Origin: Streptomyces sp. WAC08241
Lineage (GTDB): Bacteria; Actinomycetota; Actinomycetes; Streptomycetales; Streptomycetaceae
Length of the DNA: 64,000 nt
Direction of reading: 5' to 3'
NCBI GenBank assembly: GCA_007858575.1
Contig: CP042279.1
Span: 806,001-870,000 of the forward strand
Each line of letters starts with the position of its first letter. The first letter of the stretch is position 1. Below, piece by piece: positions 51,394 to 61,349 of the stretch. The notes beneath the pieces were generated by a model. The model saw only the letters and a program-made list of their open reading frames with translations, made no database searches and was not told the DNA's origin. The translations under genes and the position numbers were made by a program.

Positions 51394-52191
51394 TCACTTC
51401 TTCGTGACGGCGGCCTTCTCGATGGTCACGGCCTTCTTCGGGGCGCCGTCCGTGGCACCGCCCGCGACACCGGCCGCGCCGACCTCCTGGACCGTCTTGA
51501 GGCCGGCCGCGTCGATCTTCCCGAAGGGGTGTAGGCCGGCGGCAGCTTGGTGTCCTTGTAGACGAGGAAGAACTGCGAACCGCCGGTGTTCGGCTGCGAG
51601 GTGTTCGCCATGGCCACGGTGCCGGCCGGGAAGGTCACCGTGCCGTCCGCGCCCGCCTTGCCGAGGGCGCCCAGGTTCTCGTCCGGGATGGTGTAGCCGG
51701 GGCCGCCCGAGCCGGTGCCCTGGGGGTCGCCGCACTGGAGCACGAAGATGCCCTGCGTGGTGAGCCGGTGGCACTTCGTCCCGTCGAAGTACTTCTTGTC
51801 CGCGAGGTGCTTGAAGGAGTTCACCGTGTGCGGGTCTTCGCCGCGTCCATGGTGATCGTGATGTCGCCCAGGTTCGTCTCGAGCGCCATCGCGTACGTGG
51901 CCTTCCGGTCCACGGTGAGATTCGGCTCCGGGTTCTCGGACTCCTTCTCGGAGGGCGAGGGAGTCGGGTGGTGGGCGCGTCGCCCGCCGCGCTGTCCGAG
52001 CCCTTCTTCGAACCGTCCGACAGTGCCACCGAGGCGTACACGGCGCCGCCCGAGGCCAGCACCACCGCCAGGACGGACGCGACGACGGTGTTGCGCCGCC
52101 TGTCCTTGCGGCGCTTCTCCTCCCGCCGCTGCTGCTGCCGCACGTACTTCTCCCTGGCAAGCTGCCGCCGCCGCTGATCGCTGCTGACCAC
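51394..52191 (-). CDS. Membrane-anchored cyclophilin-type peptidyl-prolyl isomerase
   Basis: GTG 52191 behind AAGGAG. A very basic N-terminus (VVSSDQRRRQLAREKYVRQQQRREEKRRKDRRR) leads into one anchor (NTVVASVLAVVLASGGAVYASVAL), a Ser/Pro/Glu linker and a cyclophilin domain: LGDITITMD, VNSFKHLADKKYFDGTKCHRLT, CGDPQGTGSGGPGYTIPDE, VAMANTSQPNTGGSQFFLVY and the end FGKIDAAGLKTVQEV. About 265 residues, with the catalytic domain outside the membrane. The classic FHR is CHR here. Frame changes near 51530, 51840 and 51965. Confidence 0.88.
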   Translation of the reverse strand: MVSSDQRRRQLAREKYVRQQQRREEKRRKDRRRNTVVASVLAVVLASGGAVYASVALSDGSKKGSDSAAGDAPTTRLPRPPRRSPRTRSRISPWTGRPRTRWRSRRTWATSRSPWTRRRPAHGELLQAPRGQEVLRRDEVPPAHHAGHLRAPVRRPPGHRLGRPRLHHPGREPGRPRQGGRGRHGDLPGRHRGHGEHLAAEHRRFAVLPRLQGHQAAAGLHPFGKIDAAGLKTVQEVGAAGVAGGATDGAPKKAVTIEKAAVTKK

Positions 52192-52353
52192 CGGTCCGCT
52201 CCTTGTCGCTCGTCTGTTCCCGTCCTGGCCGGATGTGCCCGTACCGTATACGGGTTGGCTGTGGAACCGGCACCGCCGGTAGGCTCTGATCTGCTGAATC
52301 CCGTCATTCCCGTGATTTCCGCGCCCCGAGCCGGACGACATCCAAGGACGAAC

Positions 52354-53059
52354 GTGCTGATTGCCGGCTTTCCGCCGGGGCCTGGGGGACCAACTGCTAC
52401 CTGGTCGCCCCCGCCGCGGGCGAGGAGTGCGTGATCATCGACCCCGGCCACCAGGCCGCGCAGGGTGTCGAGGAGACGTTGAGGAAGCACCGTCTCAAGC
52501 CCGTCGCCGTCGTCCTCACCCACGGACACATCGACCACGTCGCCTCCGTCGTCCCGGTGTGCGGCGCCCACGACGTCCCCGCGTGGATCCACCCGTCCGA
52601 CCGCTACATGATGAGCGACCCGGAGAAGGCCCTCGGCCGCTCCATCGGGATGCCCCTCATGGGCGAGCTGACCGTGGGAGAACCCGACGACGTGCGCGAG
52701 CTCGCCGACGGCTCCGCGCTGCGGCTCGCCGGTCTGGAGTTCTCCGTCGCCCACGCGCCCGGCCATACCAAGGGGTCGGTGACCTTCCGGATGCCCGAGA
52801 CCACGGAGGTCCCCTCCGTGTTCTTCTCCGGGGATCTGCTGTTCGCCGGCTCCATCGGACGCACCGACCTCCCCGGCGGTGACATGGACGAGATGCTCGG
52901 ATCGCTGGCCCGCGTGTGCCTGCCCTCGACAACTCGACCGTGGTGCTGTCGGGGCACGGTCCCCAGACGACCATCGGCCAGGAGCGCGCCACCAACCCCT
53001 ACCTCAGGCAGGTGGCCTCCGGCCTCGGGAGCCCCGACGCTCCCCGACGAGGAATGTGA
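52354..53059 (+). CDS. Metallo-beta-lactamase-fold hydrolase (glyoxalase II-like)
   Basis: GTG 52354 behind [53 protein letters not shown] (THxHxDH), [62 protein letters not shown]. About 236 residues. A glyoxalase II/GloB-like thioester or related hydrolase; the substrate is unproven. Frame changes near 52380 and 52922. Its TGA overlaps a GTG at 53056 just ahead of hisS, so the two genes are probably co-translated, an arrangement common in actinobacteria. Confidence 0.88.
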
Positions 53060-53067
53060 CGACTCAC

Positions 53068-54329
53068 GTGAGCACCTTCAAGGCCCCCAAGGGCACGTAC
53101 GACCTCATCCCGCCGGTCTCGGCGACCTACCTCGCGGTCCGCGAGGCCATCGCGGCCCCCTGCGCCGCTCCGGCTACGGCTACGTCGAGACCCCCGGCTT
53201 CGAGGACGTGAACCTCTTCGCCCGCGGCGTCGGCGAGTCCACCGACATCGTGACCAAGGAGATGTACGCCTTCGAGACCAAGGGCGGCGACCGGCTCGCC
53301 CTGCGTCCCGAGGGCACCGCCTCCGTGCTCCGCGCCGCCCTGGAGGCCAACCTCCACAAGCAGGGCAACCTGCCGGTCAAGCTCTGGTACTCCGGCTCGT
53401 ACTACCGCTACGAGCGCCCGCAGAAGGGCCGCTACCGCCACTTCTCGCAGGTCGGCGCCGAGGCGATCGGCGCCGAGGACCCGGCGCTCGACGCCGAGCT
53501 GATCATCCTGGCCGACGAGGCCTACCGCTCCCTCGGCCTGCGGAACTTCCGCATCCTGCTGAACTCGCTCGGCGACAAGGAGTGCCGCCCCGTCTACCGG
53601 GAGGCCCTCCAGGACTTCCTGCGCGGGCTCGACCTCGACGAGGACACCCTGCGCCGCGCCGAGATCAATCCCGCTGCGCGTCCTCGACGACAAGCGCGAG
53701 GCCGTGCAGAAGCAGCTCGTCGGCGCCCCGCTCCTGCGCGACTACCTGTGCGACGCGTGCAAGGCGTACCACGAGGAGGTGCGCGCCCTGATCACCGCGG
53801 CGGGCGTGGTCTTCGAGGACGACCCCAAGCTGGTGCGCGGCCTGGACTACTACACCCGCACCACCTTCGAGTTCGTCCACGACGGCCTCGGCTCGCAGTC
53901 GGCGGTCGGCGGCGGCGGCCGCTACGACGGCCTCTCCGAGATGATCGGCGGCCCCGCGCTGCCGTCCGTCGGCTGGGCGCTCGGCGTGGACCGCACGGTC
54001 CTCGCCCTGGAGGCCGAGGGCGTCGCGCTCGACCTGCCCTCCGCCACCAGCGTCTTCGCCGTCGCCCTCGGCGAGGAGGCCCGCCGGATCCTCTTCGGCA
54101 AGGTCACCGAGCTGCGCAGGGCCGGGATCGCCGCGGACTTCTCCTTCGGCGGCAAGGGCCTCAAGGGCTCCATGAAGGACGCCAACCGCTCGGGCGCCCG
54201 CCTCGCCGTCGTCGCCGGCGAGCGCGACTCGCCGAGGGCGTCGTCCAGCTCAAGGACATGGAGACCGGCGAGCAGCGGGCGGTCGCCCTGGACGGCCTCC
54301 TGGACGCGGTACGGGCCGAGCTGGCCTGA
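53068..54329 (+). CDS. hisS: Histidyl-tRNA synthetase
   Basis: GTG 53068 ([16 protein letters not shown]) matches family N-termini; an in-frame GTG at 53056 overlaps the upstream stop and is an alternative. Class II motifs: [19 protein letters not shown] (motif 1), [41 protein letters not shown] (motif 2), [14 protein letters not shown] (histidine signature), GGGGRYDGL and [15 protein letters not shown] (motif 3), then the anticodon domain. About 420 residues. Frame changes near 53160, 53675 and 54225. Confidence 0.95.
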
Positions 54330-54353
54330 CGCCCGGTCGTACGCACGGAAGAC

Positions 54354-54382
54354 GGGCCCGGTTCGCGCGAGCGGCCGGGCCC
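54354..54382 (+). terminator. Terminator of hisS
   Basis: GGGCCCGG (54354-54361) pairs with CCGGGCCC (54375-54382), followed by TCCTT. Confidence 0.65.
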
Positions 54383-54467
54383 TCCTTATCTCCGGCGAAC
54401 GGTGGGCACGGGCCTCCGTACGGCAGAATGTCCGTGACCGGCAGCCCGCGAGCGATGGATCGGAAAC

Positions 54468-55079
54468 ATGACGAAAGCAGCGGTGGACGACCCGGCACCC
54501 GGCACGATCGGAGCGAGCCGCGCCTTCTCCTGGCTCCTGGTGATCACCGGCGCGGCCGGACTGCTCGCCGCCTGGGTCATCACGATCGACAAGTTCAAGC
54601 TCCTGGAGGACCCCGGCTTCACCCCCGGGTGCAGCCTCAACCCGGTCGTCTCCTGCGGCAACATCATGAAGAGCGAGCAGGCCTCGGTCTTCGGCTTCCC
54701 CAACCCGATGATCGGCCTCGTCGCGTACGGCATGGTGATCGCGATCGGCGTCGGGCTGCTCGCCGGCGCCCGCTACCGCCGCTGGTACTGGCTCGGCCTC
54801 AACGCCGGCACCCTCTTCGGCGTCGGCTTCTGCGCCTGGCTCACCTACCAGTCGCTGTACGAGATCAACGCGCTCTGCCTGTGGTGCTGCCTGGCCTGGG
54901 TCGGGACCATCGTCATGTTCTGGTACGTGACCTCGCACAACGTGCGCCACGGCGTGCTCCCCGCCCCCGCGTGGCTGAGGACCTTCTTCGGCGAGTTCAC
55001 CTGGGTCCTGCCCGCCCTGCACATCGGGATCATCGGCATGCTGATCCTGACCCGCTGGTGGGACTTCTGGACGAGCTGA
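54468..55079 (+). CDS. Vitamin K epoxide reductase family membrane protein
   Basis: Intact, 203 residues, ATG 54468. Five likely membrane helices. The loop Cys pair lies in [17 protein letters not shown] and the redox-active Cys in [16 protein letters not shown], the VKOR pattern. VKOR homologues reoxidise DsbA-type thiol oxidases using quinone, so this protein likely drives disulfide formation in exported proteins. A periplasmic-type DsbA partner is not adjacent; the CPDC protein at 15747-16261 lacks a signal peptide and is not an obvious partner. Confidence 0.9.
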   Translation: MTKAAVDDPAPGTIGASRAFSWLLVITGAAGLLAAWVITIDKFKLLEDPGFTPGCSLNPVVSCGNIMKSEQASVFGFPNPMIGLVAYGMVIAIGVGLLAGARYRRWYWLGLNAGTLFGVGFCAWLTYQSLYEINALCLWCCLAWVGTIVMFWYVTSHNVRHGVLPAPAWLRTFFGEFTWVLPALHIGIIGMLILTRWWDFWTS

Positions 55080-55139
55080 CCCGGCGGCGCCGGACGGGTC
55101 GGCCCCGGCCGGCGTTGTCGGCGGCGTGACCTAGGCTTC

Positions 55140-56499
55140 ATGAACGTGGAGCCCGACCTCTTTACCGCAGCCGCCGAAGACCGCCAGGAGAAGGACCCGT
55201 CCAGCAGCCCGCTGGCCGTCCGGATGCGCCCCCGCACCCTCGACGAGGTGGTGGGGCAGCAGCACCTGCTCAAGCCCGGGTCGCCGCTGCGCCGGCTCGT
55301 GGGGACGGCGACGGCGGCCCCGCCGGCGCCTCCTCCGTGATCCTCTGGGGCCCGCCGGGCATCGGGAAGACCACCCTGGCGTACGTCGTCTCGAAGGCCA
55401 CGAACAAGCGGTTCGTGGAGCTGTCCGCGATCACCGCGGGCGTCAAGGAGGTCCGGGCCGTCATCGACGGGGCCCGGCGCGCGGTCGGCGGCTACGGCAA
55501 GGAGACCGTCCTCTTCCTCGACGAGATCCACCGCTTCTCCAAGGCCCAGCAGGACTCCCTCCTGCCGGCCGTCGAGAACCGCTGGGTGACGCTGATCGCC
55601 GCCACCACCGAGAACCCGTACTTCTCGGTGATCTCCCCGCTCCTCTCCCGCTCGCTGCTCCTCACCCTGGAGCCGCTGACCGACGAGGACCTCAAGGGCC
55701 TGCTCGCCCGGGCGCTCACGGACGAGCGGGGCTCGGCGGGCCGTGACCCTGCCGGAGGACGCCGAGGCCCACCTCCTGAGGGTCGCGGGCGGCGACGCCC
55801 GCCGCGCCCTGACCGCCCTGGAGGCCGCCGCCGGCGCGGCGATCGCCAAGGGGAGGCGGAGATCACCCTCCAGACGGTCGAGGAGACCGTCGACCGGGCC
55901 GCCGTGAAGTACGACCGGGACGGCGACCAGCACTACGACGTGGCCAGTGCCCTCATCAAGTCGATCCGCGGCTCGGACGTGGACGCGGCCCTGCACTACC
56001 TGGCGCGGATGATCGAGGCGGGGAGGACCCGCGCTTCATCGCGCGGCGCCTGATGATCTCCGCGAGCGAGGACATCGGCCTCGCCGACCCGAACGCCCTG
56101 CCGATCGCCGTGGCCGCCGCCCAGGCCGTCGCCATGATCGGCTTCCCCGAGGCGGCGCTGACCCTGAGCCACGCCACCATCGCCCTCGCCCTGGCCCCGA
56201 AGTCGAACGCGGCGACGACCGCGATCGGCGCCGCCCTCGCGGACGTGCGGGGCGGCCTCGCGGGCCCGGTCCCGGCGCACCTGCGCGACGGGCACTACAA
56301 GGGCGCGGCCAAGCTCGGCCACGCGCAGGGCTACGTCTACCCGCACGACGTGCCGGGCGGCATCGCGGCCCAGCAGTACGCCCCGGACACGATCCACGGC
56401 CGCCGGTACTACGAGCCCACCCGCCACGGCGGGGAGGCGAGGTACGCGGACGTGGTCGAGTGGGCGCGGGGGCGCCTGAAGGGCGACGAGCGGCAGTAG
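55140..56499 (+). CDS. rarA: Replication-associated recombination protein RarA (MgsA), AAA+ ATPase
   Basis: ATG 55140 ([13 protein letters not shown]); GTG 55146 in frame, nine bases after TAGGCT (55132-55137), may be the real leaderless start. [21 protein letters not shown], Walker [21 protein letters not shown], Walker [19 protein letters not shown], sensor 1 [31 protein letters not shown] and the RarA C-terminal [29 protein letters not shown]. About 452 residues. Acts at stalled replication forks. Frame changes near 55315, 55735, 55850 and 56025. Confidence 0.93.
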
Positions 56500-56505
56500 G
56501 CGCGC

Positions 56506-57349
56506 TCAGGCGCGGGCGGCCTCGAAGAGGCGGTGCATCTCGCGGCGCAGCTCCGAGACCTCCCGCACCGGCTCGGGGAAGTCGAAGCGGGCGTCGAAGC
56601 AGTCCCCGGGGCCCGCGCTGAAGCGGACCCGCAGGCCGAAGCGGTCGAGGGCGAGCGGGGCCACGTCCCGGGTGGGGACGAGGGCGGCCGAGCGCTCGCC
56701 GAGGAGCGAGGCCAGCTCCCGCAGCCGGTCGCCGTGGGCCGCCGCCAGGTGCTGGAGCAGCTCCGTCTCGTGGGCGTGCAGCGGATCGGGCGCGGCGGCG
56801 GCGAACTCCTCCGCGTCGATCCCCGCGGTGCCCCACAGGTCGTCCACGCGCGCCTCCCCGACCTCCAGGCGCAGCATCATGAGGCCCTTCTCGGCGACGC
56901 CGGGCAGGCAGGTGAGCCAGCCGGAGACCCAGGCGCGGCCCCGGATGCGGTGGGGACGGAGACGGGGCCACGTCCGTGAGCTCCAGGACGACCGGCAGCT
57001 CGTCGTCCTGGGCGTGCGTGGCGGCCCGTACGGGCGGGGCGTCGGCGGCGTAGAGCAGGAAGATCTCACCGTCGGGCCCCACGGCCCGCGCCTCGGGCGC
57101 GAGCTGCTCGGGCCGGTGCCCCTCGGCCCCCGGAATCAGCAGGACGCCGGAGCATGTACTCTGTACGAGAGTTCGTGTGCGCTCGGCTGCTGACGGCATC
57201 CGCGCGATTTCAAGTCCGCTGGGACGCGGCTGACCATGAGCTGATCGGACCTCCGTCGTATCGATGCCATCCAGGGCTTCATCCATGGATTGGGCATCGT
57301 TCTTTGTGTTGCCGTCCGTGATGCGTGTGGTGTTCCCCGGGTGAGACAT
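56506..57349 (-). CDS. DUF2470 domain protein (heme-utilisation HugZ-like split-barrel)
   Basis: ATG 57349 behind AAGGAG, 15 bases from an iron box. An N-terminal extension of about 50 residues precedes MPSAAERTRTLVQSTCSGVLLIPG, then [61 protein letters not shown] and the C-terminal DUF2470 part (DLWGTAGIDAEEFAAAAPDPLHAHETELLQHLAAAHGDRLRELAS; DRFGLRVRF). About 281 residues. The family overlaps with PNPOx-like heme-degrading proteins, and the iron box supports a role in iron or heme acquisition (inference). One frame change near 56960. Confidence 0.8.
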
Positions 57350-57363
57350 GCGATCTCCTTGAG

Positions 57364-57382
57364 TAAGGTGAGCCTAACCTAA
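57364..57382. promoter_or_regulatory. Iron box (DmdR/IdeR operator)
   Basis: On the minus strand the 19 bases read TTAGGTTAGGCTCACCTTA, one mismatch from the classic Streptomyces siderophore-promoter box TTAGGTTAGGCTCACCTAA (recalled). It lies between the divergent DUF2470 gene (start 57349) and rpsD (start 57406) and covers TAGGCT and TAAGGT sequences that could be -10 elements for each direction. Confidence 0.8.
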
Positions 57383-57405
57383 CCTACAACGGAGGTCTGG
57401 AGAAC

Positions 57406-58019
57406 GTGCCTAACCAGTCGCGTCCCAAGGTCAAGAAGTCCCGTGCGCTCGGTATCGCGCTGACGCCGAAGGCCGTCAAGTACTTCGAGGCCCGCCCGTA
57501 CCCGCCGGGCGAGCACGGCCGTGGTCGCAAGCAGAACTCGGACTACAAGGTCCGTCTGCTCGAGAAGCAGCGTCTGCGCGCGCAGTACGACATCAGCGAG
57601 CGCCAGATGGCCCGCGCCTACGACCGCGCCAAGAAGGCCGAGGGCAAGACGGGCGAGGCGCTGGTCGTCGAGCTCGAGCGTCGCCTCGACGCCCTGGTCC
57701 TGCGTTCGGGCATCGCCCGCACCATCTACCAGGCCCGCCAGATGGTCGTCCACGGCCACATCCAGGTCAACGGCCAGAAGGTCGACAAGCCGTCCTTCCG
57801 CGTCCGTCCGGACGACGTCGTCATGGTCCGCGAGCGCAGCCGCACCAAGCCGCTGTTCGAGGTCGCCCGTGAGGGTGGCTTCGCCGCCGACGGCGAGACC
57901 CCCGCTACCTCCAGGTCAACCTGAAGGCGCTGGCGTTCCGCCTCGACCGCGACCCGAACCGCAAGGAGATCCCGGTCATCTGCGACGAGCAGCTCGTCGT
58001 CGAGTACTACGCCCGCTGA
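57406..58019 (+). CDS. rpsD: 30S ribosomal protein S4
   Basis: GTG 57406 behind [67 protein letters not shown] is the C-type S4 lacking zinc cysteines. The S4 RNA-binding domain is [35 protein letters not shown]. It ends [17 protein letters not shown]. About 204 residues. One frame change near 57903. Isolated from the other ribosomal operons, as usual in Streptomyces. S4 initiates 30S assembly; the only regulator seen upstream is the iron box. Confidence 0.96.
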
Positions 58020-58047
58020 CGCAGGCGCGGTACCGCCCACGCGGTGT

Positions 58048-60404
58048 TCAGCCCGCCGCTTCCCCGCCCTTTCCGGTGGGGGAGCCGGCGGGCTTCCGCG
58101 TTCCCGGGACCTCCGCCGACCGGTCCGTACGGAACGGGCGCGGCGCCGCGGGACCGCCCGCGGCCGGATCCCGGCGCCCGGCGAGCGCACGCTCCACCAC
58201 CGCGTCCGGCGAGAGCCCCCGGCCCTCCCGGAACGCCTCCTCGTAAGCCCGCGCGCCCAGCGCCTCGCGCGCCCGCCCCTCGCACAGCTCCCTCGGGCCG
58301 CCGAACGACTCCGAGCCGAAGAGCCGGACGCCCACCGTGTCCCACATCGGCACCGCCGCCCCTGGAGCACCGCCGCCTCCACCGGATCCCCCTCGCTCGC
58401 CGTCACGAGCGCGAGCAACTCGACCGCCAGGACCAGCCCCACCAGGTCGTGGAAGGAGTGGTTGATCGAGACGCACGAGGTCAGCAGCTCCCGCGCCTCC
58501 CCGTACGCGTCCCGGGTCCACGCCGCGTACGCCAGGACGTAGAGCGCGTACGCCCGCGTCCACAGCTCCCCGCGCTCCTCGCAGACCTCCCGGACCTCCC
58601 GGCAGAGGGCGGCCGCCCCTCCAGATCGCCCCGGAAGGCCCGCGCCATCGCCACCTCGACCCGGCCCATCAGCACGTTGCTGTTCAGCTCGCCCAGCTCC
58701 CGGTAGGAGTCGAGCGCCCGCCCGATCAGCTCCTCCGCCCGCGCCGTGTCGTCCGTGAGCAGCGCCAGACAGCCCATCCGGTGCGTCGCGTACGCCTCCG
58801 CCAGCGCGTTCCCCGAGGACCTGGCCCGCTCCCCGCACTCGTGGAGCGCCGCCACCGCCGCCGTGCCGTCCCCCTGGAGGACCGCCACGTACCCGAGCAC
58901 CCACAGCGCCTTCAACCGCGCCTCCTGGTGCCCGGATTCGAGCGCGAGCGCCCGGTCCAGCCAGTACCGGCCCTCCGAGAGGCGCCCGCAGCCCGCCCAG
59001 GCGAACCAGAGCGTGCCCGCCAGGTGCTGGGCGAGGTGCGCGTCCTCCGGCAGCTCCAGGCACAGCTCCAGGGCGGCCCGCAGATTGGGCAGCGCCCCGT
59101 CCGTGCGCGCCGCCACCTCCGCCTGGCGCGGGCTGAACCACTCCAGCTCGCACCAGGTGGCCAGGCCCATGTACCAGTCGCGGTGCCGGCGCCGCATCCG
59201 CTCCGTGTCGCCGAGCGCCGCCAGCCACTCCGCCCCGTACGCGGCGACCGTGCCCAGCATCCGGTAGGCGGGGCCCGCCGGCGTGTCCTCCCGCGAGACG
59301 AGCGACTGCGCGAGCAGTCCGCCCAGCAGGTCCAGGATCCGCTCCGGCGGCAGCTCGCGGCCCCCGCACACGTACTCCACCGCCTCCAGGTCGAAGGGCC
59401 CGGCGAACACCGAGAGCCGCGCCCAAAGGAGCCGCTCCCTCGGCGTGCACAGCTCGTGGCTCCAGCCGATCGCCGTCCGCAGCGCCCGGTGGCGGGGAGC
59501 GCCCGCGCTCGCCGTCCGCGAGCAGCCGGAAGCGGTCGTCGAGCCGGTGCAGCATCTGCTCGGGGAGAGCAGGGCAGCCGCCCGGCGGCCAGTTCGAGGG
59601 CGAGCGGAATCCCGTCGAGCCGCCGGCACAACTCCCGTACGGCTTCGGTCGCTTCGGTCGCTTCGGTCGCTTCGGTCGCTTCGGTCGCTTCGGTCGCTTC
59701 GCTCGCCGAGGGCGCTGCGGGCGCTGCGGGCGCTTCAGGGACCGCGAGTGCCTCGGAGACCGCAGGCGCTCCGGGGGTCGCGGGTGCTCCGGGGATCGCT
59801 GGTGCTTCGGGAAGCGCGGGGCCGAAGCCCGTGACCGCGCCCGCGCCGCCCGCGTACCTCGGCGCGCCCCCGGGAGCGCCGCGCCCGCCTCCGCCGCCCG
59901 TTCCGCGAGGAGCGCCACCGCGTCCTCTCGCCCATCGGCGCCAGCGGGAACACCGTCTCGCCCGCCACCCGCAGGGCCTGCGCCCGGCCGCGAGGACGGT
60001 GAGCCCGGGCGCGTGCGCGAGCAGCTCCCGCACCAGCGGGGCACAGCTCTCCACCAGGTGCTCGAAGCCGTCGAGCACCAGCAGGGACGTGCGCTCCGCG
60101 AGGTGCTCCACCAGGGCTCGCGCGGCGGCCTCGGCGTGTGGTCCGTGAGGCCGAGCGCCTCGGCCAGGGCGTGCGCCACCAGGTCCGGATCGCGCAGCGG
60201 CGCCAGATCGGCCAGCCGCACCCCGTCGCCGTAGCGTTTCTGCGCCCCCGCGGCCGTCCGCAGCGCGAGCCGCGTCTTGCCGACCCCGCCCACACCCACG
60301 ACCGTGACCAGGCGGGACGTCCCGAGGAGCGCCGCCAGTGCGGCCTGCTCGGCGGCCCGTCCGACGAACCGGTTCAGCTCCGCCGGGAGATTGCTCCGTC
60401 GCAT
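58048..60404 (-). CDS. STAND-type ATPase with TPR-like C-terminus, frameshifted
   Basis: ATG 60404 (MRRSNLPAELNRFVGRAAEQAALAALLG). NB-ARC-like core: P-loop VTVVGVGGVGKTRLALR, TSLLVLDGFEHLVESCAPLVRELLAHAPGLTVLAAGR, RELCRRLDGIPLALELAAGRL, then RFRLLADG, TAIGWSHELCTPRERLLWARLSVFAG and helical TPR-like repeats to the end. AfsR and LuxR relatives carry such modules, but no DNA-binding domain is visible at either end. A repeat-rich Ala/Pro/Glu/Thr insert (about 59640-59880) interrupts the ATPase just before the RELCRRLDG helix. Seven or so frame changes. About 780 residues. Confidence 0.75.
59642..59704. repeat. 9-bp tandem repeat within the STAND ATPase gene
   Basis: GCTTCGGTC is repeated six times exactly (59642-59695) plus one unit with a single change. 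On the coding strand it encodes repeated Glu-Ala-Thr. Adjacent sequence has longer degenerate Ala/Pro repeats. Confidence 0.85.
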
Positions 60405-60558
60405 GGGACACGGAGCGTACTCACCCGCGCGCACCCCGTACAACCGGATCCCGTGACGGCGCTTCGCGCACGGTAATGCGGTACGGCGCGACGGCCCGGG
60501 CGCGATAGGGTCGGGGACGACTTTCACAAGGCCCAACGACAGCAGAGAGCGGTGCAGC

Positions 60559-60991
60559 GTGACCGGTGGAGAGGTTGCCGGGATCCTGGTGGCCGTCTTC
60601 TGGGCGATCCTCGTCTCCTTCCTCGCCGTGGCGCTGGCGAGACTGGCGCAGACGCTCAGGGCGACCACCAAGCTCGTGGCGGACGTGACGGAGCAGGCCG
60701 TTCCCCTGCTCGCCGAGGCCTCCGCGACCGTGCGCTCGGCGCAGACCCAGCTCGACCGGGTCGACGCCATCGCCTCGGACGTCCAGGAGGTCACCTCCAA
60801 CGCCTCCGCGCTCTCCACCACCGTCGCCTCCACCTTCGGCGGCCCGCTCGTCAAGGTGGCTGCCTTCGGCTACGGCGTGCGCCGGGCGCTCGGCCGGAGC
60901 CGGGACGGGAGGGCGCCGCGCCTCCGGGCGCCGCACTGTGATCGTCGGCCGTACCGTGCCGTCCGCGCGACGGCGGAAGCAGAAGGGCTGA
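60559..60991 (+). CDS. DUF948 domain membrane protein
   Basis: GTG 60559 behind AGAGAGCGG. N-terminal anchor EVAGILVAVFWAILVSFLAVALARLAQTL, then a helical DUF948 region (TTKLVADVTEQAVPLLAEASATVRSAQTQLDRVDAIASDVQEVT) and FGGPLVKVAAFGYGVRRALG. After one frame change near 60910 it ends GRRTVIVGRTVPSARRRKQKG at TGA 60989-60991. About 144 residues. First of a DUF948-DUF6167-alaS unit typical of Streptomyces; function unknown. Confidence 0.85.
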
Positions 60992-60997
60992 GCCGCG

Positions 60998-61349
60998 ATG
61001 TTCCGCCGCACGTTCTAGTTCACGGCCGGCGCAGCCGCCGGCGTGTGGGCCACCAGCAAGGTCAACCGGAAGCTGAAGCAGTTGACCCCGAGAGCCTCGC
61101 GGCCCAGGCCGCGAACAAGGCCGTCGAAGCCGGCCACCGGCTCAAGGACTTCGCCCTCGACGTGAGGGCGGGCATGGTCCAGCGGGAGGCCGAACTGGGG
61201 AGGCGCTCGGACTCGACGCCCCCGCCGACCCGGCCGCCGCACAGGGCCGGGAGCTTCCGGAACCCCGCCGCAGGACCGAGCTCGGTCCCGCCACACCTTC
61301 CCACGTCACCCCGCCTACGCGTTCGTACAACCGGAATGAGGACCACTGA
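60998..61349 (+). pseudogene. DUF6167 family protein with an in-frame amber codon
   Basis: ATG 60998, seven bases after the DUF948 stop. Translation is MFRRTF-stop-FTAGAAAGVWATSKVNRKLKQL: codon 7 is TAG where the family has Trp (TGG). Downstream the family sequence continues (TPESLAAQAANKAVEAGHRLKDFALDVRAGMVQREAELGEALGLDAPADP) and ends SYNRNEDH. Frame changes near 61085 and 61200. Its TGA overlaps the alaS ATG (TGATG). Whether TAG is real or a base-call error is open; no nearby in-frame restart seems convincing. Confidence 0.7.
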
